Assembly: GCA_039028635.1 (NCBI GenBank)
Contig: JBCCHV010000031.1
Location: 1-64,000 of the forward strand
Direction of reading: 5' to 3'
DNA length: 64,000 nucleotides
From: Acidobacteriota bacterium
Lineage (GTDB): Bacteria; Acidobacteriota; Thermoanaerobaculia; Multivoradales; JBCCEF01
Part shown: positions 54,093 to 62,564 of the stretch, in pieces
Layout: each line of letters starts with the position of its first letter
Position numbering within the stretch: the stretch's first letter is position 1
Made by a program: the position numbers and the translations under genes
The notes under the pieces: generated by a model
Told to the model about the DNA's origin: nothing
Database searches by the model: none
What the model saw: only the letters and a program-made list of their open reading frames with translations

Positions 54093-54710
54093 CTACGGCT
54101 GGACCGGCGGGAAGATCACGACCAGCTCCAGACTGGAGACGTGCACGAAATGGTTGTGGTCCGACGTAGGGTTGCCAATGGCATCGGACGAGCTGGTAGC
54201 GAAAATACCGTCCGAGCGCAGAGCCTGGACGAAATCCCACGGTGACACTCGAGGATCGAGCGTCACCTCGAGGATGAAGTGATTCGGCGTACCGGCCTCG
54301 ATGGAGGCGGTGACTCGGGTGAGGAAGCCGTGCCAGGACGTGTCATCCGGTACCAAGCCCTGATCCTCGGCGAGACGAGCCAGCTCGCGGCCCGGAATCT
54401 TCGCAGCTCCGAAGTCGACCCAATCGAAGGGCTGGCCGGTGGTGCTGTCGTAGTTGACGACGGTCTCGACTGCCAGCACCCCGTCCACCGGCGGCAACGC
54501 CACGATGCAGCTGTTGTTCGGTTCGACGTCGGTCGTTTCGTAGCCGGTGATCGAGATCATCGCCTTGCCCGATTCCGGGAACATGATAGTTGCGGTCGGA
54601 ATGGTCTCATTGATACAGAACGGCCAGCAGGACTGCATGCAGGCGAAGGCGGGGGTGGTCACGACGACCCCCAGAAGGGCGATGGCGGCGATAAGGGAGA
54701 GGCGCTTCAT
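54093..54710 (-). CDS. Secreted protein of a tandem paralogous family, copy 3
   Basis: The 205-residue protein is the most divergent of the three. It has a signal peptide (MKRLSLIAAIALLGVVVTTP, cleavage before CMQS) and extra cysteines after it (CMQSCWPFC). The shared core is present: GYETTDVEPNNSCIVALPPV, SWHGFLTRVTASIEAG, NHFILEVTLDPRVSPWDF and TSSSDAIGNPTSDHNHF. Conserved Asp/His/Asn clusters (DHNHF) could bind metal or ligand, but this is a guess. Start: AAAGGAG precedes the ATG at 54710. Its own promoter lies at 54760-54787. Confidence 0.75.
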   Translation of the reverse strand: MKRLSLIAAIALLGVVVTTPAFACMQSCWPFCINETIPTATIMFPESGKAMISITGYETTDVEPNNSCIVALPPVDGVLAVETVVNYDSTTGQPFDWVDFGAAKIPGRELARLAEDQGLVPDDTSWHGFLTRVTASIEAGTPNHFILEVTLDPRVSPWDFVQALRSDGIFATSSSDAIGNPTSDHNHFVHVSSLELVVIFPPVQP

Positions 54711-54759
54711 GAGAGCTCCTTTCGGAGAGCTGAGGGGGCTCATTCCCCACTCGCCGATC

Positions 54760-54787
54760 ACTATATACAATTATTTCGAATAATCAA
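54760..54787 (-). promoter_or_regulatory. Promoter of secreted paralog 3
   Basis: Minus strand TTGATT (54782-54787), 16-bp spacer, TATAGT (54760-54765), followed by the GGCGAGTGGG leader shared with paralog 2. Confidence 0.65.
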
Positions 54788-54852
54788 TAGTAATTAGTTG
54801 CGCAGAAAATCACTGGGCCGAGGAGTCCGTGTTGCGCTGGGGTGGGGGGCGA

Positions 54853-56253
54853 TCAGCGCAGATAGCCGAGGGCGCGCAATTCTTCGAGCGCTTCCGCCGA
54901 GGGCTTCGCTCGCGGATTGGAGAGCTCGCCACGGGCCTGCTCCCAGCGCAGCAGGTAGCGCCGGAGACGCGGCTCCTCGGGATGGCTCTCGGCGGCCTCA
55001 TCGGCCGCCAGGTTGTGTTCCTCGAGCGGGTCCGAAGCGAGGTCGTAAAGCTCCCAGCGGTCGGCGATGAGATCGTGGATCACCTTGTAGGAGCCGTCCA
55101 CGACGGCGGTCTTGAAGGCCGTCTTCCGCCCCGCCCGCCCGGCGGCCGCCGTCAGATCGTCGAAGGCCACCTCGGCACGAACCGGTTGGCTGGTCGGCTC
55201 CTCTAGGCCGCGAATCCAGCCGGCGAGGGACCTGCCGGCGAAGCCCTCGGGACGCGCCACTCCCACCAGGTCGAGAATCGTCGGGGCGACATCGATCAGA
55301 GAAACCGGCTCGTCGAAGGACTGGGCGCCGCCGCCCGGCAGGCGCATCAGCAGCGGAACGTGAATCAGCTCCTCGTAGAGGGTGCGGGTGTGACCGAGCC
55401 AGCCGCGACGTAGGATCTCCTCGCCGTGGTCGGCGGTGACCACCAGCAGCGAGCGATCGACCAGGGCGCGTTCGACGAGGCCGTCGACGAGGGCACCGAC
55501 GGCGGCGTCGGTCGCCGCCACCTCTTCCCGGTAGAGTCCTTCGAGGTAGGCGACGTCGGCGGTGGACAAGTCGGCACCGGCATTCCGCAGATCCCAGATC
55601 GGCATGTCCGGCACCAGCGCACCGCCATAGCCGGAGGTGCGATCGAACTCCGGCCGATGCTGGTAGACGTAGTGGGGATCGAAGTAGTGAGCCAGCAGGA
55701 AGAAGGGGGCCCCGTCGGGCTGCTCATCGAGCCAGGCGAGGGCCGCCGCGGTCACCGCCTCGGAGGTGATGGTGCGATGACCACCGGCCAAGGAGTCGTC
55801 GTGATGGGAGAAGCCCTGGCCGAAACCCAGATCCGCAGACAAGAGGCGGTGACTGACGATCGCGCCGCTGCGATAGCCGACCTGCGTCAGCACCTCAGCG
55901 AGGGTGAGTCGGTCCTCCGCCAGAACATCGAATAGCCGCAGCACGCCGTGCTCCGACGGTAGCCGTGAGGTCAGCAGCGAAGCCACCGACGGCTGGGTCC
56001 AAGGGGCCGGAGAGTAAGCCCGCCGGAAAAGCACTGCTTCGTCGGCGAGGCGATCGAGCCGCGGCGTTGGCGAAGGGAAGGAGCCGGCGAAGGCACCGAC
56101 GTTCTCGGCGCCGAGGGTGTCAATGATCACCAAGACGACGGACGTGCGCTCGGCCTCCGGCCGAGGAGCACACTGCCAGAAGGCCAAGACGGCCAACAGC
56201 AGAAACAAAAACGGCGGGCTCGAAAGCCCGCCGCGGTAAAACTCCTTCGCCAA
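54853..56253 (-). CDS. Sulfatase / alkaline phosphatase superfamily hydrolase, membrane-targeted
   Basis: The roughly 466-residue protein has an N-terminal hydrophobic signal (PPFLFLLLAVLAFWQC) and the sulfatase-superfamily core. The first metal Asp is in VVLVIIDTLG, the nucleophile region is SPAPWTQPSVASLLTSRLPS, and the last metal pair is in VVTADHGEE with LGHTRTLYEE and IHVPLLMRLPG. The nucleophile position is Thr (TQPSV), not the Cys or Ser of C/S-x-P-x-R, so formylglycine is not expected; it may be a phosphoesterase or transferase. Start uncertain: TTG at 56253 just inside the rplQ stop region is the first candidate, and no ATG precedes the core. An rplQ terminator overlaps its first codons. 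Confidence 0.8.
   Translation of the reverse strand: MAKEFYRGGLSSPPFLFLLLAVLAFWQCAPRPEAERTSVVLVIIDTLGAENVGAFAGSFPSPTPRLDRLADEAVLFRRAYSPAPWTQPSVASLLTSRLPSEHGVLRLFDVLAEDRLTLAEVLTQVGYRSGAIVSHRLLSADLGFGQGFSHHDDSLAGGHRTITSEAVTAAALAWLDEQPDGAPFFLLAHYFDPHYVYQHRPEFDRTSGYGGALVPDMPIWDLRNAGADLSTADVAYLEGLYREEVAATDAAVGALVDGLVERALVDRSLLVVTADHGEEILRRGWLGHTRTLYEELIHVPLLMRLPGGGAQSFDEPVSLIDVAPTILDLVGVARPEGFAGRSLAGWIRGLEEPTSQPVRAEVAFDDLTAAAGRAGRKTAFKTAVVDGSYKVIHDLIADRWELYDLASDPLEEHNLAADEAAESHPEEPRLRRYLLRWEQARGELSNPRAKPSAEALEELRALGYLR
56207..56232 (-). terminator. Rho-independent terminator of the ribosomal operon, overlapping the sulfatase-like 5' end
   Basis: Minus strand GGCGGGCT, loop TTCG, AGCCCGCC (56213-56232), followed by GTTTTTG (56206-56212). 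It is 26 bp past the rplQ stop and is the natural end of the alpha operon. The same bases encode GGLSSPPFLF of the downstream hydrolase if that starts at 56253. Confidence 0.85.
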
Positions 56254-56257
56254 CGTC

Positions 56258-56641
56258 CTAGCTGTCGGCTTCGCCCCGAGTCTCGTCGTAGTCGACGAAC
56301 TCGAGCACCGCCATCTCGGCACCATCGCCCTGGCGAGGCCCGAGCTTGATGATGCGGGTGTAGCCACCGGGACGATCCTCGAATCGCGGCGAGATGACGT
56401 CGAAGACCTTCTTCACCACCGTCCGATCGTCGATCCAGGTGCGCACCCAGCGCCGCGCCTGCACCGAGTCGGTACGGCCGCGGGTGACCACCCGCTCGGC
56501 CAAGCGACGCAGCTCTTTGGCCTTCGGCAGCGTGGTGATGATGCGCTCGTGCTCCATCAGAGCGTGGAGCTGGTTCCGGAACATGGCGCGACGGTGCGCG
56601 CTCGTCCGCCCCAGCTTACGATTCTTCATTCCGTGACGCAT
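56258..56641 (-). CDS. rplQ: 50S ribosomal protein L17
   Basis: The 127-residue protein has the L17 signature MRHGMKNRKLGRTSAHRRAM, NQLHALMEHERIITTLPKAK, LRRLAERVVTRGR and a C-terminal GGYTRIIKLGPRQGDGAEMA. It binds 23S rRNA near the exit tunnel. It follows rpoA by 9 bp and closes the alpha operon; a rho-independent terminator lies just downstream. Confidence 0.97.
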   Translation of the reverse strand: MRHGMKNRKLGRTSAHRRAMFRNQLHALMEHERIITTLPKAKELRRLAERVVTRGRTDSVQARRWVRTWIDDRTVVKKVFDVISPRFEDRPGGYTRIIKLGPRQGDGAEMAVLEFVDYDETRGEADS

Positions 56642-56650
56642 GGGGCTCTC

Positions 56651-57637
56651 CTAGGATCCGACTCCGACGGACGGTGCCTCCGGAACATCCATCCCGAAGG
56701 ACAGGCCCAGACCGCCGAGCACTTCCTGCACCTCTTCGAGCGACTTCTTGCCGAAGTTCTTAGTCTCGAGCATCTCCTTCTCGCTCTTGCGGACCAGATC
56801 GCGCAGGGTGTGGATGTTGGCGTTCTTCAGGGAGTTGGCGGAACGCACCGAGAGCTCGAGCTCGTCAATGGCCTGGGCCAACAGCGCATCCATGCCGGCG
56901 AGCTCCTCGTTGGGAGCCTCCTCACCGGTATCCCGGATGCTCTCTTCGGCGTCGATGAAGATGCCGAGATGATCCTTGAGCAGCATCGCGGCTCGCGCCA
57001 CCGCTTCCTCCGGCGTGACCGTGCCATCGGTGGTGACCTCGAGAATCAGACGCTCGTAGTCGGTGGTCTGGCCGAGACGGGCCGCTTCCACCTTGTAGTT
57101 GACGCGCCGCACCGGGCTGTGGGCGGAATCGAGCGGAATCCAACCGATGCCCATCGACTCGTCGAAGTTGCGATCGGCACTGACGTAGCCCCTTCCGGCC
57201 TTGACCTGGAGCTGCAGCTTGAGGGTGCCTTCCTCGTTGAGGGTGGCGATGTGGACATCCTTGTCCATCACCTCGACCTGCGGATCCTCGTCCAGGCTGG
57301 TGGCCGTGACGTCGCCACTCTTGGTGACGCCCAGGGTGAGAATCTTGGACTCGTCGGCGTGCAGACGAATCGGCACCTGCTTGACGTTGAGGATGATGTC
57401 GGTGACGTCCTCGACGACTCCCGGAATCGAAGAGAACTCGTGCAGCACCCCTTCGATGTGCAGGGCCGTCACCGACGCACCTTCGATCGAGGACAGCAGG
57501 CAGCGACGCATCGCGTTACCGATCGTCGTCCCGAAGCCGCGCTCGAAGGGCTGAGCGATGAACTTACCGTAGGTCGGCGTCAGGGTGTCACGCTCGACCG
57601 TAATGCGCTTGGGGCGCTGAAATCCTTTCCAAAGCAT
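56651..57637 (-). CDS. rpoA: RNA polymerase alpha subunit
   Basis: The 328-residue subunit has an N-terminal dimerisation domain (PFERGFGTTIGNAMRRCLLS, SIEGASVTALHIEGVLHEFS) and the alpha-CTD after a linker (LELSVRSANSLKNANIHTLR, KNFGKKSLEEVQEVLGGLGL) that contacts UP elements and activators. Start: AAGGAGC precedes the ATG at 57637 (MLWKGFQRP). The usual upstream gene rpsD is missing; 134 bp with a hairpin separates it from rpsK. Confidence 0.97.
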   Translation of the reverse strand: MLWKGFQRPKRITVERDTLTPTYGKFIAQPFERGFGTTIGNAMRRCLLSSIEGASVTALHIEGVLHEFSSIPGVVEDVTDIILNVKQVPIRLHADESKILTLGVTKSGDVTATSLDEDPQVEVMDKDVHIATLNEEGTLKLQLQVKAGRGYVSADRNFDESMGIGWIPLDSAHSPVRRVNYKVEAARLGQTTDYERLILEVTTDGTVTPEEAVARAAMLLKDHLGIFIDAEESIRDTGEEAPNEELAGMDALLAQAIDELELSVRSANSLKNANIHTLRDLVRKSEKEMLETKNFGKKSLEEVQEVLGGLGLSFGMDVPEAPSVGVGS

Positions 57638-57722
57638 CCAATGCTCCTTGTCGCTGGTTCCGCCGCTGGCGGCTGTACAGCTTGACGATCCGCTGCTCAT
57701 GACACGGCAGCGTGATGTCCGC

Positions 57723-57747
57723 GGGGCGTCCTGGAGACCGACGCCCC
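57723..57747 (-). other. Hairpin between rpsK and rpoA, where rpsD is normally found
   Basis: An 8-bp stem (57723-57730 GGGGCGTC with 57740-57747) lies in the rpsK-rpoA gap. On the minus strand the T-run precedes rather than follows it, so it is not a normal terminator of this operon. It could slow polymerase, mark an mRNA processing site, or bind a ribosomal protein. Confidence 0.4.
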
Positions 57748-57771
57748 GAAAAAATCAATCGGCGCCGTGGG

Positions 57772-58170
57772 TCAGACGCGACGACGCTTCGGCGGCCGGC
57801 AGCCGTTGTGCGGCACCGGAGTCACGTCCTTGATCGACTTGACGTCGAGGCCGGCGGACTGCAGGGCACGCACCGCGCCCTCGCGACCACCGCCGGGCCC
57901 CTTGACCAGCACATCGACCGAGCGAACGCCCTGATCCTTGGCCTGATGACCGGCGTTCTGGGCCGCCATCTGGGCCGCGAAGGGAGTACCCTTTCGGGAG
58001 CCCTTGAAGCCCATCTTGCCGGCCGACGACCAGGTGAGCACGTTGCCCTCCGGATCGCTGATCGACACGATGGTGTTGTTGAACGTCGCCTGGATGTGCG
58101 CCACGCCGTGGGGGACGTTGCGCTTTTCCTTGCGCTTTCCGGTCTTCTTCTTACCGCCTGCTTTGGCCAT
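57772..58170 (-). CDS. rpsK: 30S ribosomal protein S11
   Basis: The 132-residue protein has the S11 blocks [58 protein letters not shown] and [18 protein letters not shown], with the lysine-rich start [18 protein letters not shown]. It forms part of the platform of the 30S subunit. It follows rpsM by 16 bp. Confidence 0.98.
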   Translation of the reverse strand: MAKAGGKKKTGKRKEKRNVPHGVAHIQATFNNTIVSISDPEGNVLTWSSAGKMGFKGSRKGTPFAAQMAAQNAGHQAKDQGVRSVDVLVKGPGGGREGAVRALQSAGLDVKSIKDVTPVPHNGCRPPKRRRV

Positions 58171-58186
58171 AATCTCTTCCTATCGC

Positions 58187-58567
58187 TTACTTCTTGACCT
58201 TCTTCTTGCCGGCGACGGCACCGCGCCGCGGCCCCTTGCGGGTGCGAGCGTTGGTGCTGGTCCGCTGACCGTTCACGGGCAAGCCCTTGCGGTGCCGGAC
58301 GCCGCGGTAGCACCCGATCTCCATCAGGCGCTTGATGTGCTGACTGACGTTCTTCCGCAGATCGCCCTCGACGCGCCCTTCTTCCGTGATGATGTCGCGA
58401 ATCTTGCGCGCCTCATCCTCGGTCAGGTCGCGCACCTTGGTGACGGACTCGACACCGGCGCGGTCGAGAATCTTGAGGGAGCGAGTACGGCCGATTCCAT
58501 AAATGTAGGTCAGGCCGACCCAAACCTGCTTGTTCTGGGGTAGATCCACCCCTGCAATACGTGCCAT
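58187..58567 (-). CDS. rpsM: 30S ribosomal protein S13
   Basis: The 126-residue protein begins [20 protein letters not shown] and has [35 protein letters not shown] and a basic tail GKKKVKK. It contacts the P-site tRNA and the 50S subunit. It lies between rpmJ (9 bp upstream) and rpsK. Confidence 0.98.
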   Translation of the reverse strand: MARIAGVDLPQNKQVWVGLTYIYGIGRTRSLKILDRAGVESVTKVRDLTEDEARKIRDIITEEGRVEGDLRKNVSQHIKRLMEIGCYRGVRHRKGLPVNGQRTSTNARTRKGPRRGAVAGKKKVKK

Positions 58568-58576
58568 GGCTCTTTC

Positions 58577-58690
58577 CTACCCCTGACGCTGTTTGTGTTT
58601 CGGGTTCTCGCAGATCACCCGCACCACACCCTTGCGACGGACGACCTTACACTTCGAACACATGGGTTTCACCGACGAGCGTACCTTCAT
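58577..58690 (-). CDS. rpmJ: 50S ribosomal protein L36
   Basis: A 37-residue protein: [20 protein letters not shown] then [17 protein letters not shown]. The zinc ligands C-x2-C (11, 14), C27 and H32 are all present, so this is the zinc-containing (C+) form. Start ATG at 58690 with GGAGAGG upstream; stop TAG at 58577-58579. It sits in the conserved infA-rpmJ-rpsM order. Confidence 0.97.
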   Translation of the reverse strand: MKVRSSVKPMCSKCKVVRRKGVVRVICENPKHKQRQG

Positions 58691-58711
58691 GGGTGCACCT
58701 CTCCAGTCCGT

Positions 58712-58933
58712 CTACTTCAAGCGGTAGACGATACGGCCGCGATTCAGATCGTAGGGCGACAGCTCCACCAACACCCGATCGCCGGGCAGGATTCGGATGA
58801 AATGCTTCCGCATCTTGCCGGAGATATGGGCCAGAACCTGATGACCGTTCGGGAGCTCGACCTTGAACATGGTGTTCGGAAGGGGCTCGACGACGGTCGC
58901 CTCGACCTCGATCGCATCTTCTTTCTTGGACAA
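58712..58933 (-). CDS. infA: Translation initiation factor IF-1
   Basis: The 73-residue OB-fold protein [20 protein letters not shown] continues with [20 protein letters not shown] and [20 protein letters not shown] and ends VYRLK. It occupies the ribosomal A site during initiation. It lies 75 bp after adk with no map (methionine aminopeptidase) gene between them. Confidence 0.97.
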   Translation of the reverse strand: MSKKEDAIEVEATVVEPLPNTMFKVELPNGHQVLAHISGKMRKHFIRILPGDRVLVELSPYDLNRGRIVYRLK

Positions 58934-59008
58934 ACTTATTACCTTCTGCGTCCGTTGCTTGTGTCTCTCAGCCGGCCAGTCCGACTGAAAGGTGCCAGGC
59001 CCTTGGGC

Positions 59009-59560
59009 TCAGTGCCCGAGGACCTCCAGAATGCTCTCAAACACCACCTCGACGGGACGATTGCCATCGAGGGTGTGGAGCTTGGAGCGGTCTTTGTAAT
59101 AGCCGACCAGCGGGGCCGTCAACTCGTCATACACCCGTAGCCGTTCCTTCATCACTTCGGCGCTGTCGTCCTGCCGTCCACGCCCCAGGGCGCGCTCGAT
59201 CAGGACCGTCTCCGGAACCTCGATCGACACGACGGCGTCGAGATCCGACTGCGAACTCACGAGTATACCCTCAAGTGTCGCCGCCTGGGGCAATGTTCGA
59301 GGATAACCGTCGAGCAAAAATCCTTGGCGGGCATCGGACCGACTCAATCGATCCTCGACCACCGCCGCCATCGTGTCGTCATCCACCAACCGACCGGAAT
59401 CCATGATGCTCTCGACCCGCAGGCCGAGCTCGCTCTTCTCGGCCACCGCTCCGCGCAACATCTCCCCCGTGGAGATCGCCGGGATGGCCAGTCGCTCCGC
59501 CAGCAGCGAAGCCTGGGTCCCCTTGCCCGAGTTGGGCGGACCGAGAAGCACGAGACGCAC
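59009..59560 (-). CDS. adk: Adenylate kinase, short-LID type
   Basis: The 183-residue enzyme interconverts ATP and AMP with two ADP. P-loop is GPPNSGKGTQ (Asn replaces the usual Gly), followed by AISTGEMLR, LLDGYPRTLPQA and a short LID region (RALGRGRQDDSAEVMKERLR) without zinc cysteines. Length and LID fit the short bacterial class. Start: GTG at 59560, with GAGGATAA upstream, 5 bp after the secY stop. The order secY-adk-(map)-infA is preserved except that map is absent. Confidence 0.95.
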   Translation of the reverse strand: MRLVLLGPPNSGKGTQASLLAERLAIPAISTGEMLRGAVAEKSELGLRVESIMDSGRLVDDDTMAAVVEDRLSRSDARQGFLLDGYPRTLPQAATLEGILVSSQSDLDAVVSIEVPETVLIERALGRGRQDDSAEVMKERLRVYDELTAPLVGYYKDRSKLHTLDGNRPVEVVFESILEVLGH

Positions 59561-59565
59561 GTCGA

Positions 59566-60951
59566 TTATCCTCGGCGACCCTTGATTCGGCCCTTCTTCA
59601 TGAAGCCCTCGTAGTTGCGCATCACGAGCTGGCTTTCGATCTGCTGCACCGTGTCCATCGCCACGCTGACGATGATCAGCAGCGAGGTGCCTCCGAAGTA
59701 GAACTGGATCCCCAGTCCGTCGGTGAACCAGGCCGGCATCATCGTGTCGAGGTTGGCCCCGACGAACGGCAGGCCGGCGACCTTGAAGCCGTTGAGCAGG
59801 AAGTCCGGCAGCACCGAAACCAGCGCCAGATAGCTCGAGCCCACCAGGGTGATGCGGGTCAAGATCTTGTCGATGTACTCGGCGGTGCGCTTGCCGGGCC
59901 GAATCCCGGGGATGAAACCCCCGTACTTGCGCATGTTGTCGGCCAGGTCCGCCGGGTTGAAGATGATCGAGACGTAGAAGTAGGAGAAGAAGATGATCGC
60001 CGCGACGTAGAGCAGGTAGTAGAGAGGCTGCCCCCAGGCGATCGCCGACGCCGACTTCTGGACCCATTCCTGGTTCTGCCACATCTGGGCGAAGGTCTGC
60101 GGCACCATCACCACCGAGCTGGCGAAAATCACCGGGATCACGCCACCGGTGTTGACGCGCAGCGGCAGGTAAGTGCTCTGACCACCGTAGACGCGACGGC
60201 CCACCACCCGCTTGGCGTACTGCACCGGGATTCTTCGTTGCGCCTTCTCCATGTAGACACAGAAGGCGACCACCCCGACCATCACCACCACCAAGAGAAG
60301 AATGCCGATGGCGTTGAGGTTGCCGGTCTGCACCGACTGCACCGTCTGGATGATCGCCGGGATCAGGCCGACCACGATGCCGGCGAAGATGATCAACGAA
60401 ATTCCGTTGCCGATGCCGCGTTCAGAGATTTGCTCACCCAGCCACATGACCACGGAACAGCCGGTGGTCAGGGTGATGATGGTCATCAACCGGAAGCCCC
60501 AACCGGGTTCTGGAACCAGGCGGGCACCGGCCGGCAAGGTGACGCTCTCGAGGAAGAATGCGATACCGGTCGACTGGATGATCGAGATCAGCACGGTGCC
60601 GTAGCGGGTGTACTGGGTGATCTTCCGGCGGCCGAGCTCGCCTTCTTTGGAGAGCTTCTCCAGGTAGGGCCAAACCACGGTCAGGAGCTGCAGGATGATG
60701 GACGCCGTAATGTACGGCATGATCCCCAGCGAGAAGACCGCCATCTGGCTCAGGCTGCCCCCGGTGAAGGTGTTGACGAAGCCGAAGATGGTGCCCTGAT
60801 TCTGCTCCATGAACTGCAGCAGGGCCTCCGAGTCGACACCCGGGGTGGGGATGTAGCAGCCGATGCGATAGACCGCCAGCAGCCCGAACATGAAGAGGAT
60901 CCGGTTGCGCAGATCCTCGATGTTGAAAATATTGCGGAAGCTCTCGATCAC
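59566..60951 (-). CDS. secY: Protein translocase subunit SecY
   Basis: The 461-residue inner-membrane protein has ten hydrophobic segments. Family blocks are [20 protein letters not shown], a plug region ([19 protein letters not shown]), [35 protein letters not shown] and [20 protein letters not shown]. With SecE and SecG it forms the Sec channel for the many exported proteins seen here. Start: GTG at 60951, in GTGA overlap with the rplO stop and preceded by GAGGAG; an upstream GTG at 60969 is less likely. Confidence 0.97.
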   Translation of the reverse strand: MIESFRNIFNIEDLRNRILFMFGLLAVYRIGCYIPTPGVDSEALLQFMEQNQGTIFGFVNTFTGGSLSQMAVFSLGIMPYITASIILQLLTVVWPYLEKLSKEGELGRRKITQYTRYGTVLISIIQSTGIAFFLESVTLPAGARLVPEPGWGFRLMTIITLTTGCSVVMWLGEQISERGIGNGISLIIFAGIVVGLIPAIIQTVQSVQTGNLNAIGILLLVVVMVGVVAFCVYMEKAQRRIPVQYAKRVVGRRVYGGQSTYLPLRVNTGGVIPVIFASSVVMVPQTFAQMWQNQEWVQKSASAIAWGQPLYYLLYVAAIIFFSYFYVSIIFNPADLADNMRKYGGFIPGIRPGKRTAEYIDKILTRITLVGSSYLALVSVLPDFLLNGFKVAGLPFVGANLDTMMPAWFTDGLGIQFYFGGTSLLIIVSVAMDTVQQIESQLVMRNYEGFMKKGRIKGRRG

Positions 60952-61388
60952 GAGCCCGACTCCTCGCACGATCCTCCGGCCGCTTCGATCTTCTCGCGGG
61001 CGGTTTTGCTGAATTTGTGAGCGGTCACCTTGAGGGCCTTCGACACTTCACCCTGACCGAGGATCTTCACCGGCCGGCCCTTGCGCACCAATCCCGCCGC
61101 CAGCAGCGACTCGGGAGTGACGTCGCCCTCGAAACCCTCCAGGGACGAGAGATTCACCACCGAGAACTCGATGCGGAAGATGTTGGTGAAGCCACGCTTC
61201 GGCACCCGCCGAACCAGCGGCATCTGACCACCCTCGAAGCCCAGGCGGCGGCTGAAACCGGTACGGGAGCGCTGACCTTTGTGACCGCGGCCAGCGGTCT
61301 TGCCGACACCGGATCCGGGTCCCCGGCCAACGCGCTTCTTGTTCTTCTTGCTCCCTTTGGCGGGAGACAGCTCGTGCAGGTTCATCAT
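60948..61388 (-). CDS. rplO: 50S ribosomal protein L15
   Basis: The 146-residue protein has the L15 signature [60 protein letters not shown] and C-terminal [20 protein letters not shown]. Start ATG at 61388 overlaps the rpmD stop (ATGA); a second ATG follows at once. Confidence 0.97.
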   Translation of the reverse strand: MMNLHELSPAKGSKKNKKRVGRGPGSGVGKTAGRGHKGQRSRTGFSRRLGFEGGQMPLVRRVPKRGFTNIFRIEFSVVNLSSLEGFEGDVTPESLLAAGLVRKGRPVKILGQGEVSKALKVTAHKFSKTAREKIEAAGGSCEESGS

Positions 61389-61579
61389 GCTTCCTCGACG
61401 ACTTCGACCAAGTAAGAGATCTTCTTCACGGCGCCACGGACGGCCGGGGTGTCGACCCGCTCGACCTCGTGGTGGGGATGCCGCAGACCGAGGGTTCGGA
61501 GGACCTCGCGATGGGTCTTGCGGGCTCCGATACCGCTACGGACCTGGCGGATTCTGATGCGCTTCGGTTCACTCGCCAT
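61385..61579 (-). CDS. rpmD: 50S ribosomal protein L30
   Basis: The 64-residue protein has the L30 pattern [40 protein letters not shown] and [15 protein letters not shown]30 is missing in some bacterial lineages, so its presence here is a small taxonomic clue. It lies between rpsE and rplO. Confidence 0.96.
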   Translation of the reverse strand: MASEPKRIRIRQVRSGIGARKTHREVLRTLGLRHPHHEVERVDTPAVRGAVKKISYLVEVVEEA

Positions 61580-61598
61580 CTCTCACACTCCCGGTGGC

Positions 61599-62126
61599 TC
61601 AGGCCACGCTCGCGTTCTTGTCGCCCTTGGCCGCTTCTTCCCGCGGCGGCAAACCGCGCAAGCGGCGAACCTGCTTCTCGGTGCGCAGCTCGAGGAGCCC
61701 GGCAAAGGTCGCCTTGATCACATTGTGAGGGTTCGTGGTGCCCAGGGACTTGGTGAGAATGTCCTGGATTCCGGCCGTCTCGAGGACGGCTCGCACCGGA
61801 CCACCGGCGATCACTCCGGTACCCTCGGAGGCAGGCTTGAGCAACACCCGCCCGGCCCCGAAGATTCCGGTGACCTCGTGCGGAATGGTGTTGCCCTTCA
61901 TCGGTACACGAATCATGTTGCGCTTGGCAACGTCGATGCCCTTGCGGATCGCCGACGGAACTTCTTTGGCCTTGCCCGAACCGTAGCCGACGCGGCCGTT
62001 GCCGTCACCGATCACCACCAAGGCGGAGAAGGAAAAGTTCTTACCACCCTTCACCACCTTGGTGACGCGGTTGATGTGTACCACCTGCTCGAAAAACTCG
62101 CTGTCGCGCTCAAAGTCCCTGGCCAC
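61599..62126 (-). CDS. rpsE: 30S ribosomal protein S5
   Basis: The 175-residue protein has [60 protein letters not shown] and the [11 protein letters not shown]-type block ([20 protein letters not shown]). It is involved in decoding accuracy and mRNA unwinding. It follows rplR by 27 bp. Confidence 0.97.
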   Translation of the reverse strand: MARDFERDSEFFEQVVHINRVTKVVKGGKNFSFSALVVIGDGNGRVGYGSGKAKEVPSAIRKGIDVAKRNMIRVPMKGNTIPHEVTGIFGAGRVLLKPASEGTGVIAGGPVRAVLETAGIQDILTKSLGTTNPHNVIKATFAGLLELRTEKQVRRLRGLPPREEAAKGDKNASVA

Positions 62127-62153
62127 AATACTCTCCTCGAGATCCTCAGTTCC

Positions 62154-62540
62154 TTAGAACTTGAGACCCTTTTCGCGCGCCGCGTCGGCGACCGCCTGGA
62201 TCTTGCCGTGATAGATGAAGCCGCCGCGATCGAAGACCACCGATTCGACGCCCTGGGCCTTGGCCCGCTCGGCGATCGTGGCACCGACGGCGGCGGCCGC
62301 CGCCCGGTTGCAGGAGCCGGTGTCGATCAGGCCCTGGACTTCCTTGTCCAGGGTGCTCGCCGACGCCAGAGTACGCCCGGCGGCGTCGTCGATGACCTGG
62401 GCATAGAAGTGCTTCAGGCTTTTGAAGACGGCCAACCGCGGACGCTCGGAGGTGCCCTTGACGCGGTTGCGCAGACGGCCGTGGGACCGCTGACGGCGGT
62501 GGCGCTTGAGCTTCAATCGCTTCGCCTGGTAGTCGCTCAT
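62154..62540 (-). CDS. rplR: 50S ribosomal protein L18
   Basis: The 128-residue protein has a basic N-terminus ([20 protein letters not shown]), [20 protein letters not shown] and a C-terminal [28 protein letters not shown]. It binds 5S rRNA together with L5 and L25. Confidence 0.97.
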   Translation of the reverse strand: MSDYQAKRLKLKRHRRQRSHGRLRNRVKGTSERPRLAVFKSLKHFYAQVIDDAAGRTLASASTLDKEVQGLIDTGSCNRAAAAAVGATIAERAKAQGVESVVFDRGGFIYHGKIQAVADAAREKGLKF

Positions 62541-62564
62541 CGAACTCTCCTCGCAGCCGTCGCC

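Noticed and set aside
52193-54710. The three secreted paralogs as lipoproteins
   Set aside because: Cys follows each signal peptide, but the residues before it (VFG, AFA, AFA) lack the Leu/Ala-type lipobox; AxA-C fits signal peptidase I. Left open but not called.
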